Assembly (NCBI RefSeq): GCF_040958095.1
Contig: NC_091188.1
Coordinates: 6,054,556 to 6,118,555 of the forward strand
From: Procambarus clarkii
Taxonomy: Eukaryota > Arthropoda > Malacostraca > Decapoda > Cambaridae
Direction: 5' to 3'
Length of the DNA stretch: 64,000 nucleotides
A program made the translations under genes and the position numbers. The notes below the pieces were generated by a model, which made no database searches, had not been told where the DNA came from, and saw only the letters and a program-made list of their open reading frames with translations. Below, one piece after another: positions 1-12,275 of the stretch. Numbering within the stretch: position 1 is the first letter of the stretch; each line of letters starts with the position of its first letter.

Positions 1-1590
1 TTAATAGTTTTAGATGGATGGTTTGCGCAAATCATTCCTAGTATTTTATAATTAAAACGGCAGGAATGTTATTCTATCAAGTTTTGACCTTGCAACAATC
101 AGCTGACTTGTAAATTATTTAACTTTTTCTCCCAGTTGTTAGTGAAACTTTTCAGCATTAGACACATCTTTCAGAATCCTGCGGCTCTGTGCATGTACCC
201 GGCAAGCATTTAATAACGGTGTGTGAGTTGTATTCTAATTGCGCTTGTGTTATGAACCCCTATTGTTTACCAGTTATTTTAATCAGCCTGAGGCTGGCCC
301 ATGTCCCACCTCTGCGTTACACTGAAGAAAAAACATTTAATAGACTAAATAAATCAATGACCTTTATAGCCAGGTTTAAGGACGACTAAAACTCTATCGA
401 TAGAGGAACGACCAGCAAATGTGCCACATGACTTAGTGTAGCACTATCTTCACTGGAGACAGGCAATAAAAACTATCACAGGGAACCATTATCCCTTTAA
501 AGGAATATTTTAAAGGAAGTTCACTAAATAGTTAATGACTGCATTTTATTCCTGTCATTTGCATGACTTACTGTAGCGTGTATAACATTTTCTGTTCAGC
601 ATGACTACAGGCATTTCTTACAGCCTAGTGCGTGAGGCCGCTTTAGATTAATCGCTTAATAAACGATTAAATTCTGGCGTAGAAACCCAGTGTATTAGGC
701 TACATGACCGGTATTTTGATTTGGCGCGAATAGCAGCCCGCATAGATATGTGAAAATGATTTAAATTCGATGATGAAAGACGATGTAGCAACTACATTGT
801 GTCCTGTATTCTGCAGGGCCAGAGTGGGGCAGAGTCGAGCGTCCCCTGCGTTTACTACCTGCTTATTTTGATGCCGTGATTAGAATACTAAAATAGAATG
901 TTACGTTTCCAAGGTTCAAGGCGAGTCGACTGCCAAGACCATTATGGCGACAATTTTATCAGATCTTAACCTGCTAATATATTTTAATCCCTAATATAAT
1001 TCAGGATTAAGGTAAACTCAACGTGTAGATATAATACAAAAAATTGAGATGTAAGATACACTTGACGGTGTATATACTATACCCTGTGTTGCGTAATATA
1101 CCGGTAATATAAATTATATGAATCAAGTACCATATACATGTATTAAGTTACACTCGCGGGTGTTGCAAGCGATACAGCAGAATGCTGGCTGAAAATATTT
1201 AGTTGTTGATGTTTTCTGGCTTAGGAGAATATTGAAAACTTTACACCAAGAAGCGAACATACACATTTAAACTCAGGAGCGGCCAGTGAACTGACGGGCA
1301 GCTTCATGAATGGCGGCCGGTACATTACTCCGCGGCCTCACACACTTAATATAGATCCATAGTACATGATATTTATATTTACTGGTGTGTTTGGTTTCAG
1401 AATAGTGATTTAAGTTGTATTTCGTTAACTATACTATCAAACTTTCTTTGCCAATTAAATACTACTTGTCTATCCACGTTGGTCAAAACATATTTAAAAG
1501 TTCATTCTTTGTTGAGTCTTCCACTTTCTGCTAATGCTTCCCTAGACTCTCTACTTAGATTCAATCATTCTCACTTACAAATTACGGGTT
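1..1590. other. Upstream flank, no gene recognised
   Basis: AT-rich with moderately GC-rich islands near 700-960 and 1140-1340. A 66-codon open frame at 189-389 shows no family resemblance. The missing 5' exon(s) of the ligase could lie here, but no open segment reading like its N-terminus and ending at a donor was identified. Confidence 0.5.
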
Positions 1591-1715
1591 CATTCTCAAG
1601 TCGATCGACTTGAGAATGGTCCTGGACGGACCGAAACGTCGTCGTCCCTTCACCTTCTAGTGTGTGGTCTGGTCAACTTACTTTAGCCACGTTCTTGTGA
1701 CTCATCGCCTGCATA
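1591..1715 (+). repeat. Foldback repeat family copy 1
   Basis: Opens with a perfect 26-bp palindrome (1592-1617, centre TCGATCGA). It then reads GGACCGAAACGTCGTC, a conserved CTTCACCTTCTAGTGTGTGG segment, and ends near ACTCATCGCCTGCA. The same block in the opposite orientation forms the hairpin insertion at 11626-11799. Confidence 0.75.
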
Positions 1716-2100
1716 GTTCCTTTTGATCTAGAAGTGATCTACTGTAAACAAAGTACAATTTGTCCTTAAATGCTTGAAAATGATTAATTCCATGAACTTC
1801 TCTCACTGAATTACATACTGTTAGTTCTAATATGTGATTAAGAAAGTGCCAGATTATTATATCAGGGTATATGTTCCTTGAGAATTTTTGCAACGTCATA
1901 TTTGACACCAAGTATGACACTTGCCCCATCACTAGCAAATGCTACAAGGTTCTGTTTCAAATATGTCACCAAACCCTATTATAAATGAGACAGCTCAATA
2001 GATGCCTAGCAATAGTTGCTGCTTTCTGATCAGGTAATTCAATTAGATCTAAGAACATGAAATGGGGATTACCTTCATTATCACTTCCAGATTCGTACCA
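1716..2100 (-). pseudogene. hAT-type transposase fragment (KIAA1586-like)
   Basis: Reading from 2100 down: GSDNEGNPHFMFLDLIEL, QKAATIARHLLSCL, then after a frameshift near 1990 a DGASV-like VMGQVSYLVS segment, IIIWHFLNHILELTV and GINHFQAFKDKLYFVYS. This order matches hAT-derived proteins in which a conserved WHC.NH-LEL block precedes GINHF. The Cys of WHC is Phe here and the fragment has stops and a frame break, so it is dead. Neither transposon end was found. Confidence 0.72.
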
Positions 2101-2360
2101 GTTCAATTCACTCTGTTTACTTTTTAAATATACAAAAATTTAAATATTGAATCTTAAAAAAAGAAATATAACATTATTAGCCTATTATGTGGTCGGTGAT
2201 GTAATACTAATTATTTTAGATTAATTAGCATTAATCAATTAATACTAATTAATGCTAATTAATTATATTAATTAGTATTAAATAATTTAATACTAATATT
2301 TTCCTGCCACGATCACCCTTCCATAATCTCCCTTTCCCCTCATCCTTCTCTCCCTTTCCC

Positions 2361-2362
<2 letters not shown>
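2101..2362. other. AT-rich spacer with TTAATTAG palindromes
   Basis: About 2211-2300 is built from interlocking short inverted and direct repeats of TAATTAGTATTAAT. No gene. Confidence 0.5.

Positions 2363-2446
<84 letters not shown>
2363..2446. repeat. (AT)n microsatellite
   Basis: About 84 bp of uninterrupted alternating A and T. The apparent poly-Tyr/Ile open frame across it is an artefact. Confidence 0.97.
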
Positions 2447-2448
<2 letters not shown>

Positions 2449-2572
2449 TCACTCAAATTGTAAACTAAATGTTTTTCGGTTTATGTAAAATAAATTTAAG
2501 TTTAATGTACACTGCCGTATACCTGTTCAGTCCAGCGATTTGTGAGTTGCTACGACTAAAGCCACTGTATGT

Positions 2573-2880
2573 ATGTTACGTTACTAGGAACCTAGTAGCT
2601 TTTACCTGACTAGTGCCATATCATTCAGTCATGCTACTCAGAACCTACTAGCTTTATCTACCTGGTTTGTACCATATTATTAGTGATGTTACTGAAAACC
2701 TAGTTGTCACTTCTACCTGAGTAGTATTATATCACTTAAGTCATGTTACACAGAACTTGGTAGCCTCTTCAACCTCACGAGTACCATATCACTTAGTCAT
2801 GTTACACAGAACCTGGTAGCCTCTTCAACCTCACGAGTACCATATCACTTAGTCATGCAACTCAAAATCTGGATCTCGTA
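2573..2880 (+). repeat. 56-bp tandem repeat, about 5 copies
   Basis: The anchor word TCATG(T/C)TAC(A/T) or its variants recurs at 2629, 2685, 2741, 2797 and 2853, each 56 bp apart. The units at 2741-2852 are nearly identical and the outer units are diverged, which suggests recent central expansion. Confidence 0.9.
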
Positions 2881-3010
2881 TCTGCCTAACTCGTTGTTGC
2901 ATGCGGGGGTAGCAAGGCTGAACCAGCTGTGGAAAATGAACTGGCAAGGCCCCTCTGCCACACTACAGGAGGCTACTTACTATCAGTAACTGTTGATGCT
3001 GGTCACTGTT

Positions 3011-3115
3011 GTTGTTGTTGTTTTAGATTCAGATTCTCGGGCCCAAAAAGTTCCAAGTAGCACAGACTATGACGAGCCCGTAGTGGACTTACCCTGCACA
3101 GGAGCGGGGCTGTAA
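3011..3115 (+). repeat. Dispersed repeat A, copy 1
   Basis: Shares AAAAAGTTCCAAGTAGCAC, GAGCCC and GGAGCGGGGCTGTAACT with 32750-32860. It starts after (GTT)n and TTTTAGATTCAG. Class unknown. Confidence 0.8.
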
Positions 3116-3394
3116 CTCTGGCGGTGGTCGCTGCACGCCAATTCCTTTTTATAGAAGGCAAGAGGTCTTAGCAGCGATATCTTTCACCTACTAGAATACA
3201 AAGTAGCTCAGATTATCACATTTCCCTGGTTATACATTTCTGCGAATCATTATGTCGCATGGTAATTAAATAATTAAATAACATGGAGTAGCAAACACGA
3301 GAAACCACTCAGCACCATCGCTGTTAGATATACAAGTACATCATAATATGTTTATTGTTTGTGATGTGTGTATATGTATGTATTAACACGATGT

Positions 3395-3476
3395 ACTGAA
3401 CGGGGTGAGAATAGCTTGAGCTACCTCATCCCTTTGTGTGTATTTTACCTCAGTAAACTTATTTCAATTTCAATTT
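3395..3476 (+). repeat. LINE 3' tail fragment
   Basis: GGGGTGAGAATAGCTTGAGC, CTCATCCCTTTG and TCAGTAAACTTATTTC, ending in a TTTCAA repeat. This is a diverged copy of the tail of the RNase H LINE at 61463-63745. Confidence 0.75.
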
Positions 3477-3537
3477 CGGTACATCATCAAATTAATCGGT
3501 GATATCACTACCTGGCTAAGTTATCGTCCCTCCACAG

Positions 3538-3745
3538 GTTGATGGTATGACGGGTAATAGCTACACGTTTGCAGAGTTTCGAGACTTGAGCATGCGCTTG
3601 GGCAGTGCCCTCACGCGGCTTGATATAGGCCACGGGGATGTGGTAGCCATCGTGTCACCAAACTGCCCGGAGTTTCCAATTGCCTTCTTTGGAGTGGCGT
3701 CCGTTGGGGCAGTCAACACCACCATCAACAGCACCTACACTGCAG
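3538..3745 (+). CDS. Ligase exon A (first visible)
   Basis: Acceptor CTCCACAG precedes 3538 and donor GTAACA follows 3745. It begins [16 protein letters not shown], the stretch that normally sits about 45-55 residues into 4CL-like proteins. An in-frame ATG at 3547 exists, but the strong acceptor and the family alignment argue that this is an internal exon. It ends in phase 1, leaving a single G for the next exon. Confidence 0.9.
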
Positions 3746-4069
3746 GTAACACTACCACATTATGCAATAATCTTGTTCTCTTTATTTTCTTTGGTTTTAA
3801 ATGCATTATTGTTTATGTAATATTTGCGAACCTGCAACTTTGATATATCGTACTTACCTAATTGTGCTTGCGGGGGGGTTGAGCTCTGGCTCTTTGATAT
3901 TGTACTCACCTAGTTGTGTCTGCAGGATCGAGCATTGACTCTTGGATCCCGCCTATCCCGCCACACACATACACAATGTGGATCCCGATCCACATTGTGT
4001 ATGTGTGTGTGTACTCACCAATTGATATGTGTGTGTGTGTGTGCGTGCGTGCGTGCACACACACATTAT

Positions 4070-4155
<86 letters not shown>

Positions 4156-4538
4156 GTACCTAGTAGCCAGAACTCACTTCTCAGCCTACTATTCAAGGCC
4201 CGATTTGCCTAATAAGCCAAGTTTTCCTGAATTATTATATTTACTATAATTTTTTTCTTATGAAATGATAAAACAACCCTTTTCTCTATGTATGAGGTCA
4301 ATTTGTTTTATTGGAGTTAAAATTAACGTAGATATATGACCGAACCTAACCAACCCTACCTAACCTAACCTAACCTATATTTATAGGTAAGGTTAGGTTA
4401 GGTAGCCAAAAAAAGCTAGGTTAGGTTAGGTTAGGTAGGTTAGGTAGACGAAAAAACATTAATTCATGAAAACTTGGCTTATTAGGCAAATCGGGCCTTG
4501 AATAGTAGGCTGAGAAGTGCGTTCTGGCTATTAGGTAC

Positions 4539-4610
<72 letters not shown>

Positions 4611-7600
4611 TTGTGAGGGTACCACCTCTGGTGCCAATGTGGGGACCCATAGCCTCGGAGAAGAAAATAAAAAGTATTCAGAGGAGACCTTGTGGTTTCT
4701 CACTGAACACTAATATTATCTTCTCCTACCACCCCCATTCTTTTGTATGTACACATATGTGTGTATATCACGAAAATAAACACGTGATTAAGAATGTACA
4801 CATATATATTTACTTTATTTGAACTTTGTTACAAAAAAGGAGTTACATATGGGTTACAAAGATGGTTATCATAGGTTGTCGAGTTCCTCCAGCTCCTCAG
4901 ATGGCGGGCAGGAACCCTGGATGCAGTGCGCATTTCCCCTCTGTATCGCCACACTGAGGCGCTGGAAAAGAAAGCTTGCAGCTCTTGGGTCCCTTGTTGT
5001 TTCAATGAGCCTAGAACCCAGTTCCTTCAAAAAACTATTTATTAAAAAAAAAATTATTTATATATATATTATATATATAATATATATAATATATATATAT
5101 AATATATATATATAATATATATTTAAATAATATTTTTTTTTTTAATATGGAAGGGAGTACCACCTCTGGCTGGAAGAAGAGGGACCCATAGCCTCGGAGG
5201 ATACCACACATAACGCATTAGAGGGAATGTTTAGGTCCCCTCCAATAGTTTCTCTGCTTTTCTCCTATCACCCCCTTCCTCTTGTGTGTTTTTATCATTA
5301 TGACACAAAGATCTATTGGGAAGTGAAAACAATATTGAGGTGTTAAATTACATGAACTCTTCAAATAGCTAGAAAACTGGCAAATGCTTTTCAATATTGA
5401 AATGTGTAAGATCTTGCATATAGGGCATAACAATGCTCAGCATAACTACCATATCAAGGACACTGTCATGCAGCAGATAGATGAAGAAAAGGGTCTAAAT
5501 GTTGTGATCGATTGGCAGTAATTTAAAGTTGCTCAATAAGTTTACTCAATAGTAAAAAAAATGTCAACCAAACTGACAAATAATCAAACCTTTGAATTCA
5601 AGGAAATATATAGCAATTGAGCTGTACATGCCCCTGGTGCACCCTCATCTGAACTATTGTATCCAAGCACTTTAACCTCACTTATAAAAGAACATATCTG
5701 TCTTGAAGAAAGCTCAACACAGCACAACAAAAATCATCCCAGAACTAAGTCAACTTTCTTACCAGGAACAGCTTAGGGGTCTCTGGTGTAACAACACTGC
5801 AAACCAGATACGACAGAGCTGATCTCATCGAGACCTATAAAATACTATACTGATCAAATGGAACATATTATTCCAGACCACTTCTTAAAAAATTCCATTG
5901 TAATGCACACCAGGGGCAACAGCTTTAAGCTCAACCTGCTATATAATAGAATAGAAAAATAGAAGATTCAGTTTTACCAATAGGGTAATAAGCTCGGGGA
6001 ACAGCCTACCCGCTGAAGTTCTAAATGCCAAGACATAACTCCAGTTTAAATTTCATCAGGAAAAAACTCGGAAATATAGTGTGGGGACCTTTGACAAACC
6101 AATGGCTTCCTTACCCTGTCAAGGCTACTAAATAAGTTGGTCCTCAGGTAAAGCTAATCTTTATTGCTTCCTTGTGTGTGGATTGATTTAGTGGGCACAT
6201 TACAAATTAGTACAGGGCATTTAGTATGTTGCAGTGATAATTAATCTAATTTAGATGCAATCATGTTACTGCCTAAAGGTCAAGTAAGTTGTTAACCATG
6301 CATTACAATAATGAGGTTACACAATAAATGCTCTTTTGAATATACAGTACATAGCTTAGTGAGGAAATATATAGTTGCATTCTTTCTTACAGAGGAAATA
6401 GCGAGCCAGTTGATTAACTCCACTGCTTCAGCTGTTGTAACACATCTGTATTTACTACCCAGAGTAAAAGAAGCCTGTAAAGTATGTAAAGATATACGTC
6501 ACATAATTGTAATTGGACCAGCAGAGGAAGGACAGTTATCATTACAAGATCTTTTGAAGGATGATGGCACAGCATTTCCACACAATGTCCAGGTAAGAGT
6601 AGGTTCATCACTGCATTTTCTGACAATTTACTGTGCTATTCTTTTACACTTTATTTTCATTGTTAAGCAAAAGGAACCTGTCACAATAGGTGCCCTCAAA
6701 AGTACAGTAATGTGCTATAATTGCCAGCAATATGGACATGTGAAGTGGCCTGCCCCTTCTGCCGTGTGTTGATCTCAATAACTAAGAAAATTGTCCTCGA
6801 TAACAGAACCACTTGTAATGTTAAGACAGGTTAAGACAATAAATACACAATATGGTAACTAGATGTTACAGTGGTGGTTGCTGCATGGTATAACAGCATC
6901 GTGACAAGGCAAGATGTAAGGTGCAGTGGTTTAGCTATGGTGGCAGTAGAGACTAGTCACAGTTGATGGGACCGAGGCTGGTAAGAGGTGATGTTACTGC
7001 TGGCTGCTATGTTGTGAGACTGCCAGTTTAGGTAAATCAGAGGTGTTGCTTCTGGCATAGCCATGTTGAGACTGTCTTGATGCCGCTGTCAGATGACCTT
7101 ATATCCTCATCTACCTGATTCAGTTTAGAGGAAGGATTCATAGTAATTGGTTGATGTTTATAGCATGGGGAATTCCTGGAAAATGCATTTGTAGTACGTG
7201 GAATTCGTGGGAAATGTCATTTGTAGTATGTGGAATTCCTGGAATGTTTTAAATAGCTGCTACATAATTTCTAATGTAGTTGCTGCATACTAAAATGATG
7301 AAAGAGGGAGAAGGAAGATTGATAAGACCTCATTCATATGTGCAAGATGGAGTATGGAAGGTGTTATGGCTTGTAATTTTGGTTGCAGATGGGGGCCACA
7401 CAAGCACGCACCAGGATATTCCTCTATTCGAGTTTTGATTTTGTCACATTCTTTGTGCTTTAGGATCTGCCAGACCTTTAGGTTCCTTATATGATAGTTA
7501 TCTATGTGATAGTTTCAAAGTATATTCTCATGAAATAAATGAGCTTCTAGGAGCAGGCTTCTGATGAGCCGAAGTAGGATAACAGTTCTTGCTTGCAGTT

Positions 7601-10600
7601 TCACGAGGCACATCTTTTTACATCATTTATGAACCACTATATGCATGTTAGTGGCTTTACCAGAATGAACCACTTAATAAACATATACCGGGTAATTTCA
7701 TGACCCATTGTACCTTCATTTATATATAAATTTGTAAATAAACAAATAAATCAAAGTTTGTTATTGTTGCCACCAGTAGGAGACAGTGTATTGTGCACCC
7801 CATACTCATCCTGCAAGCAGTAGCACAATAGGATTACAGAGGGCACAAATAGTCTTAATCAGACCTCAGTGGATATTGTTTAACATAACCTTTTACAATT
7901 TGTTAATACTTCTTATATTTAATTATAATAGCTAGTAGCAGAACACTTTTTGCACTGTAGCTGCCGTGTATGACAATACAGTATATTTTTACACATTATA
8001 GTCAAGTCATTTTAATGTTCAAATATTTTATATTACAGTGTAATGGAAGTGTTACTGTTTGTGATTTTTGGCTAGATGGTTTACACTTTCATTACATGTT
8101 TTTCCTTATCTATTCAAAGTAAAATACAGATACAGTGCAAGAATTTAAGACATTTTTTCATTTGCAGTGAAATTAGTTAACATTTCATGCAATGTAAGTT
8201 TAAGTCTATCTCTAAATGGCACAATTTTCATAGTATAAAATGTAATGCTGTAGTGTGTCTTTAACCTTTGTCTGCATACAGTTTAAACTTTGTCATCTAA
8301 ATCCCCATATAAGCTCTATTGCCAGAGATACTTGTAGCCAAGTCATATTTGAGATGCGATAACATCTGTCAGTCTGGGGGGTAGAAATAGCCGAAGCTAC
8401 TCTATCCCTTTGAGATGTATTTTTTTTCTTGTCTCAATAAACTTACTTGAACTTGAACTTGAACATCTGTCAGTCTATTTGTTTTATTACTGTATTTGAC
8501 TTATATAAGTCTTCCATGTGACATATTTCATTGTTACATATAAGAAATGTATCTGTCAGTTCCAGTTTGTACTCTTCTGCATTCTTAAAATCATCAAAGA
8601 ATTCTTGTGTATTGCTTCTTCAATTTAAAATCTGTAGATTCATTTTCTAAGCCTCTAACTCCCCTGATATAACACCAAATTGTTGAACTTGTTTTTATTC
8701 ATTTGAAGTTGCATAAATGTTATTTACAAAACCCTATACCTTCAGATAAACCCACAAGAAGATATGGTAACCTTGCCGTATTCCTCCGGCACAACGGGAC
8801 TGCCAAAAGGTGTAATGCTTACTCATTACAACCTTGTTGCTAATCTCCGACAAATTGTACATGATGGATTTAACACTCTAAGATATAACACTGGTAAAGT
8901 ATTCTGATGTCTACCTTCATCTTTCAAATATTATCATGCATACATGAGAAAGTAACTCTATCACTTGGATTAATAGTATTTGCTAGAAAGTCTCTGGTTC
9001 ACATTCACCTGGAATATTGTACATAAGCACAGGGATCTTGCCTTTAAACTGATATACAGTAACTGATTTGGAAGCCATTTTAATGCACCAATAAAAATCA
9101 CCCCAGAACTAAGTCAACTCTCATACCTGGAAATTTTGGAGGCTTCAGGACAAACAACACTACAAACCAGATATGACAGGGCTTAGCTCATTGAGATCTT
9201 TTAAAATACTAAAAAAAGTTTGAAGATATTAAGCCAGACACAGTTTTTAAAAGATCCATGTATGTAAGACACACATGGGGCATTAGCTTAAAAGCTCAAT
9301 GAACCACAATGTAGAACACAGGAGATGCTTTTCACTTATAAGATAATATGGAACATTTTCCTGCTGATGTCATTCCTTCAGTTTAAAATTTAGCTGAAAA
9401 AATCCTTTTGACACTGCTGACTTCCTGTCACTATTGAGGCCACTAGCTTGGTGGCCATCAGGTACATTCAGGTGAAAGATACTCTGTTGCAGGGGATGGG
9501 AATATTGTGATTGTCATAACACAATCATTGCAATAATTAGCTGTCAAGATTATAATCAACACAGTACTGATGATTATTATGACTTGCATTTAGTATTTTT
9601 CTACTGTTTCAACTGTTACTTCTGATTTTTTGCAGGTGACTCTCAGGAGGTGTTCATGGGCATTCTACCATACTTTCATATATATGGAATGGTTCCTTGT
9701 ATGGGACTTTCGCTTATTACTGGATCCAAAACAGTAACACTGCCAAATTTTGACCCAAAATTATTTATTGATGTTTTGGAAAAATTCAAGGTAAGATTAT
9801 CTTTGTCAGTGGTTTACATACATGATTGTTTTCATTTATATTTTCCATGTAAATACAGGTTAAATTTCAACACAAGATTCTCATTTTACAAAATTGTCCT
9901 ATTATGAAGTTGTAATTTCTGTTTACAAATATACAAGTCTTCTTCAAGAATCAAAGTGTTGCATTAACATATTTCCAGACAAACTTTACATTTAAGATCG
10001 GCTATCTCTGGCATGACTGCAGATCTCCATCTTATAGGGCAGAAGTCTCCTTCTGCAGCTTTCATTATTCATTCCTGCAAGGAATCTTCAAATGACTTTT
10101 TGCATGAATAGTCACAACTTCCTGATATGGTAAACTATCATCATCCAGGTCTGAACACTCAAGATTACTTGCTAATTTCACTTTAAACAACCTTTGTCCC
10201 TGTTACATAGTTTAACCAATCATCTGATATGCACCTTTTCCAGTTTGTTGATGTGCATCTTAAAATGTGAGCACCATGCAACCGCTGCATATTCTAGTTT
10301 TGGTCTCTCAAAGATCGTGAACAATTTCTTTAGTGTTTCACCATCCATGTATTCAAAAGCAATTCTGAAATTGGAAAGCGTAGCACTGGCTACATGTAGC
10401 ACAATGTTCTGTGTATGGAGTCTGCCTCCACCACATCACCTCCTAATGCTTTTCATTTATTAACTACTCGATACAAGCTTAAAGTATATATTATTATATA
10501 CACAGATTTCCTGTCCCCAATAAAGCCAATGAATTGCCATATATAAGGCCACTAATTATGGTCTGCATTTTGGATAATTTTGGAGAGAATAATAAAATAA

Positions 10601-12183
10601 TAAATAAATAAATAAATAAATAAATGTTTATTTAGGTAAGGTACATACATACAAGAATTTTTTTTACAAAGATTGGTGGACTTATAGATAGAGCTAGTAT
10701 ATACAATGCCTAAAGCCACTATTACGCAAAGCGTTTCGGGCATGAAAAACTTAAATGACTAAAGCTTAATACTAATTGAGCATAAAGAGTAAAATGAAAA
10801 CAAGAAATGAAAACATAGCTGAAAAAGCAGCACAAATACAATTCTGTCGACAAACAGCGCTCTTTAAAAAAAAAACAGACATTGGTTGACAATAGAGGGG
10901 TAAGGTAGGTTACAGGGAATTTATTAGGTATAGCTTCGTTTTTATCTTAGATAAATATATTATTATTATTATTATTAACTATATTATTTTTATCTAATAG
11001 AATAAGGTTAACTGTATGTTAATGAGAAATGAGTACAGTCCAACATTAATATACAAGAAACCTTAGTTATTAAATGAAAGCAAGTTTGTAACACACAATA
11101 ATGTAGCATTGTAGCATACATTTACATTATATACCGGTACTTTAAATATCGTAAAGTACTGTATATGCTGGGCTTCATAATGAATTTTTAAATATTTTAA
11201 CATTTTTAGTATTTTTCAGATCACATATCTTCAGACAGTACCTCCAATTGTTAGCTTCTTGACTCACAACCCCCTGGTCAAACGTGACCATCTGGACCCA
11301 GTTCACACCTTGACCTGTGGGGCTGCACCAGCTGGCCCAGCGCTTATTAATGACTTCTTTAAGAAATTTGGTAACAGAATTTGTTTCCAAGAAGGTGAGT
11401 GATTAAAATAAATTTATTTAATAATAATAATAACAATAATAATAATAATAATACTGTAGTAATAATAATAATAATATAATAATAATAATAATATAATAAT
11501 AACAATAATACAGTAATAATAATAATACAGTAATAATAATAATATTTTATTTAGGAAAAGTACATATATAGATGCAGAGTTACAAACATACTGTTGGATT
11601 TAAGATAAGAGCTAGTACATACAATGCAGGCGATGAGTCACAATAATGTGGCTGAAGTATGTTGACCAGACCACACATTAGAAGGTGAAGGGACGATGCC
11701 GTTTCGATCCATCCTGGACCATTCTCCAAGTCGATGTTTCGGTCCAGGACAGACCAAAACATTGTCGTCCCTTCACCTTCTAGTGTGTGGTCTGGTCAAA
11801 GTACATACAATACTAATATGCCACTAATATGCATAGCTTTTCGGGCAAGGTATGAAGGAAAAACACTTAGACTAAAACTTAATAGTAATAATAGTAAGTA
11901 ATTGGGAGTAAAGTATAAATTGTGTTTAAAAAAAGGAATAAAAAAAAAAGGAAAAAAGGGGGGAACATGGAAAAAATCAGCAATTGTACAAGATGGTCAA
12001 CAAACAGCATTGTTTAGAATAGCAAGACTTGGATTGATATTTAGGGGGGTAAAGCAGGTTATATGGAGTTAATTAGGTAGTACTTAGTTCTACTCTTAAA
12101 CTGGTTGAGAGAGGTACAGCCTTTGATATGATTAGGGAGGTCAAATTATTACTGTACAGCATTAATAATAATATTACTGTACA

Positions 12184-12229
<46 letters not shown>

Positions 12230-12232
12230 AGT

Positions 12233-12275
<43 letters not shown>

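Noticed and set aside
2255-2452. Open frames encoding runs of Tyr-Ile across AT tracts (also at 3906-4212, 4482-4713 and 37043-37390)
   Set aside because: They are translations of (AT)n microsatellites and have no conserved protein content.
3547-3843. Translation start of the ligase at the ATG 3547
   Set aside because: A strong acceptor precedes it by nine bases and the family extends about 45-55 residues further upstream, so the ATG is an internal Met.
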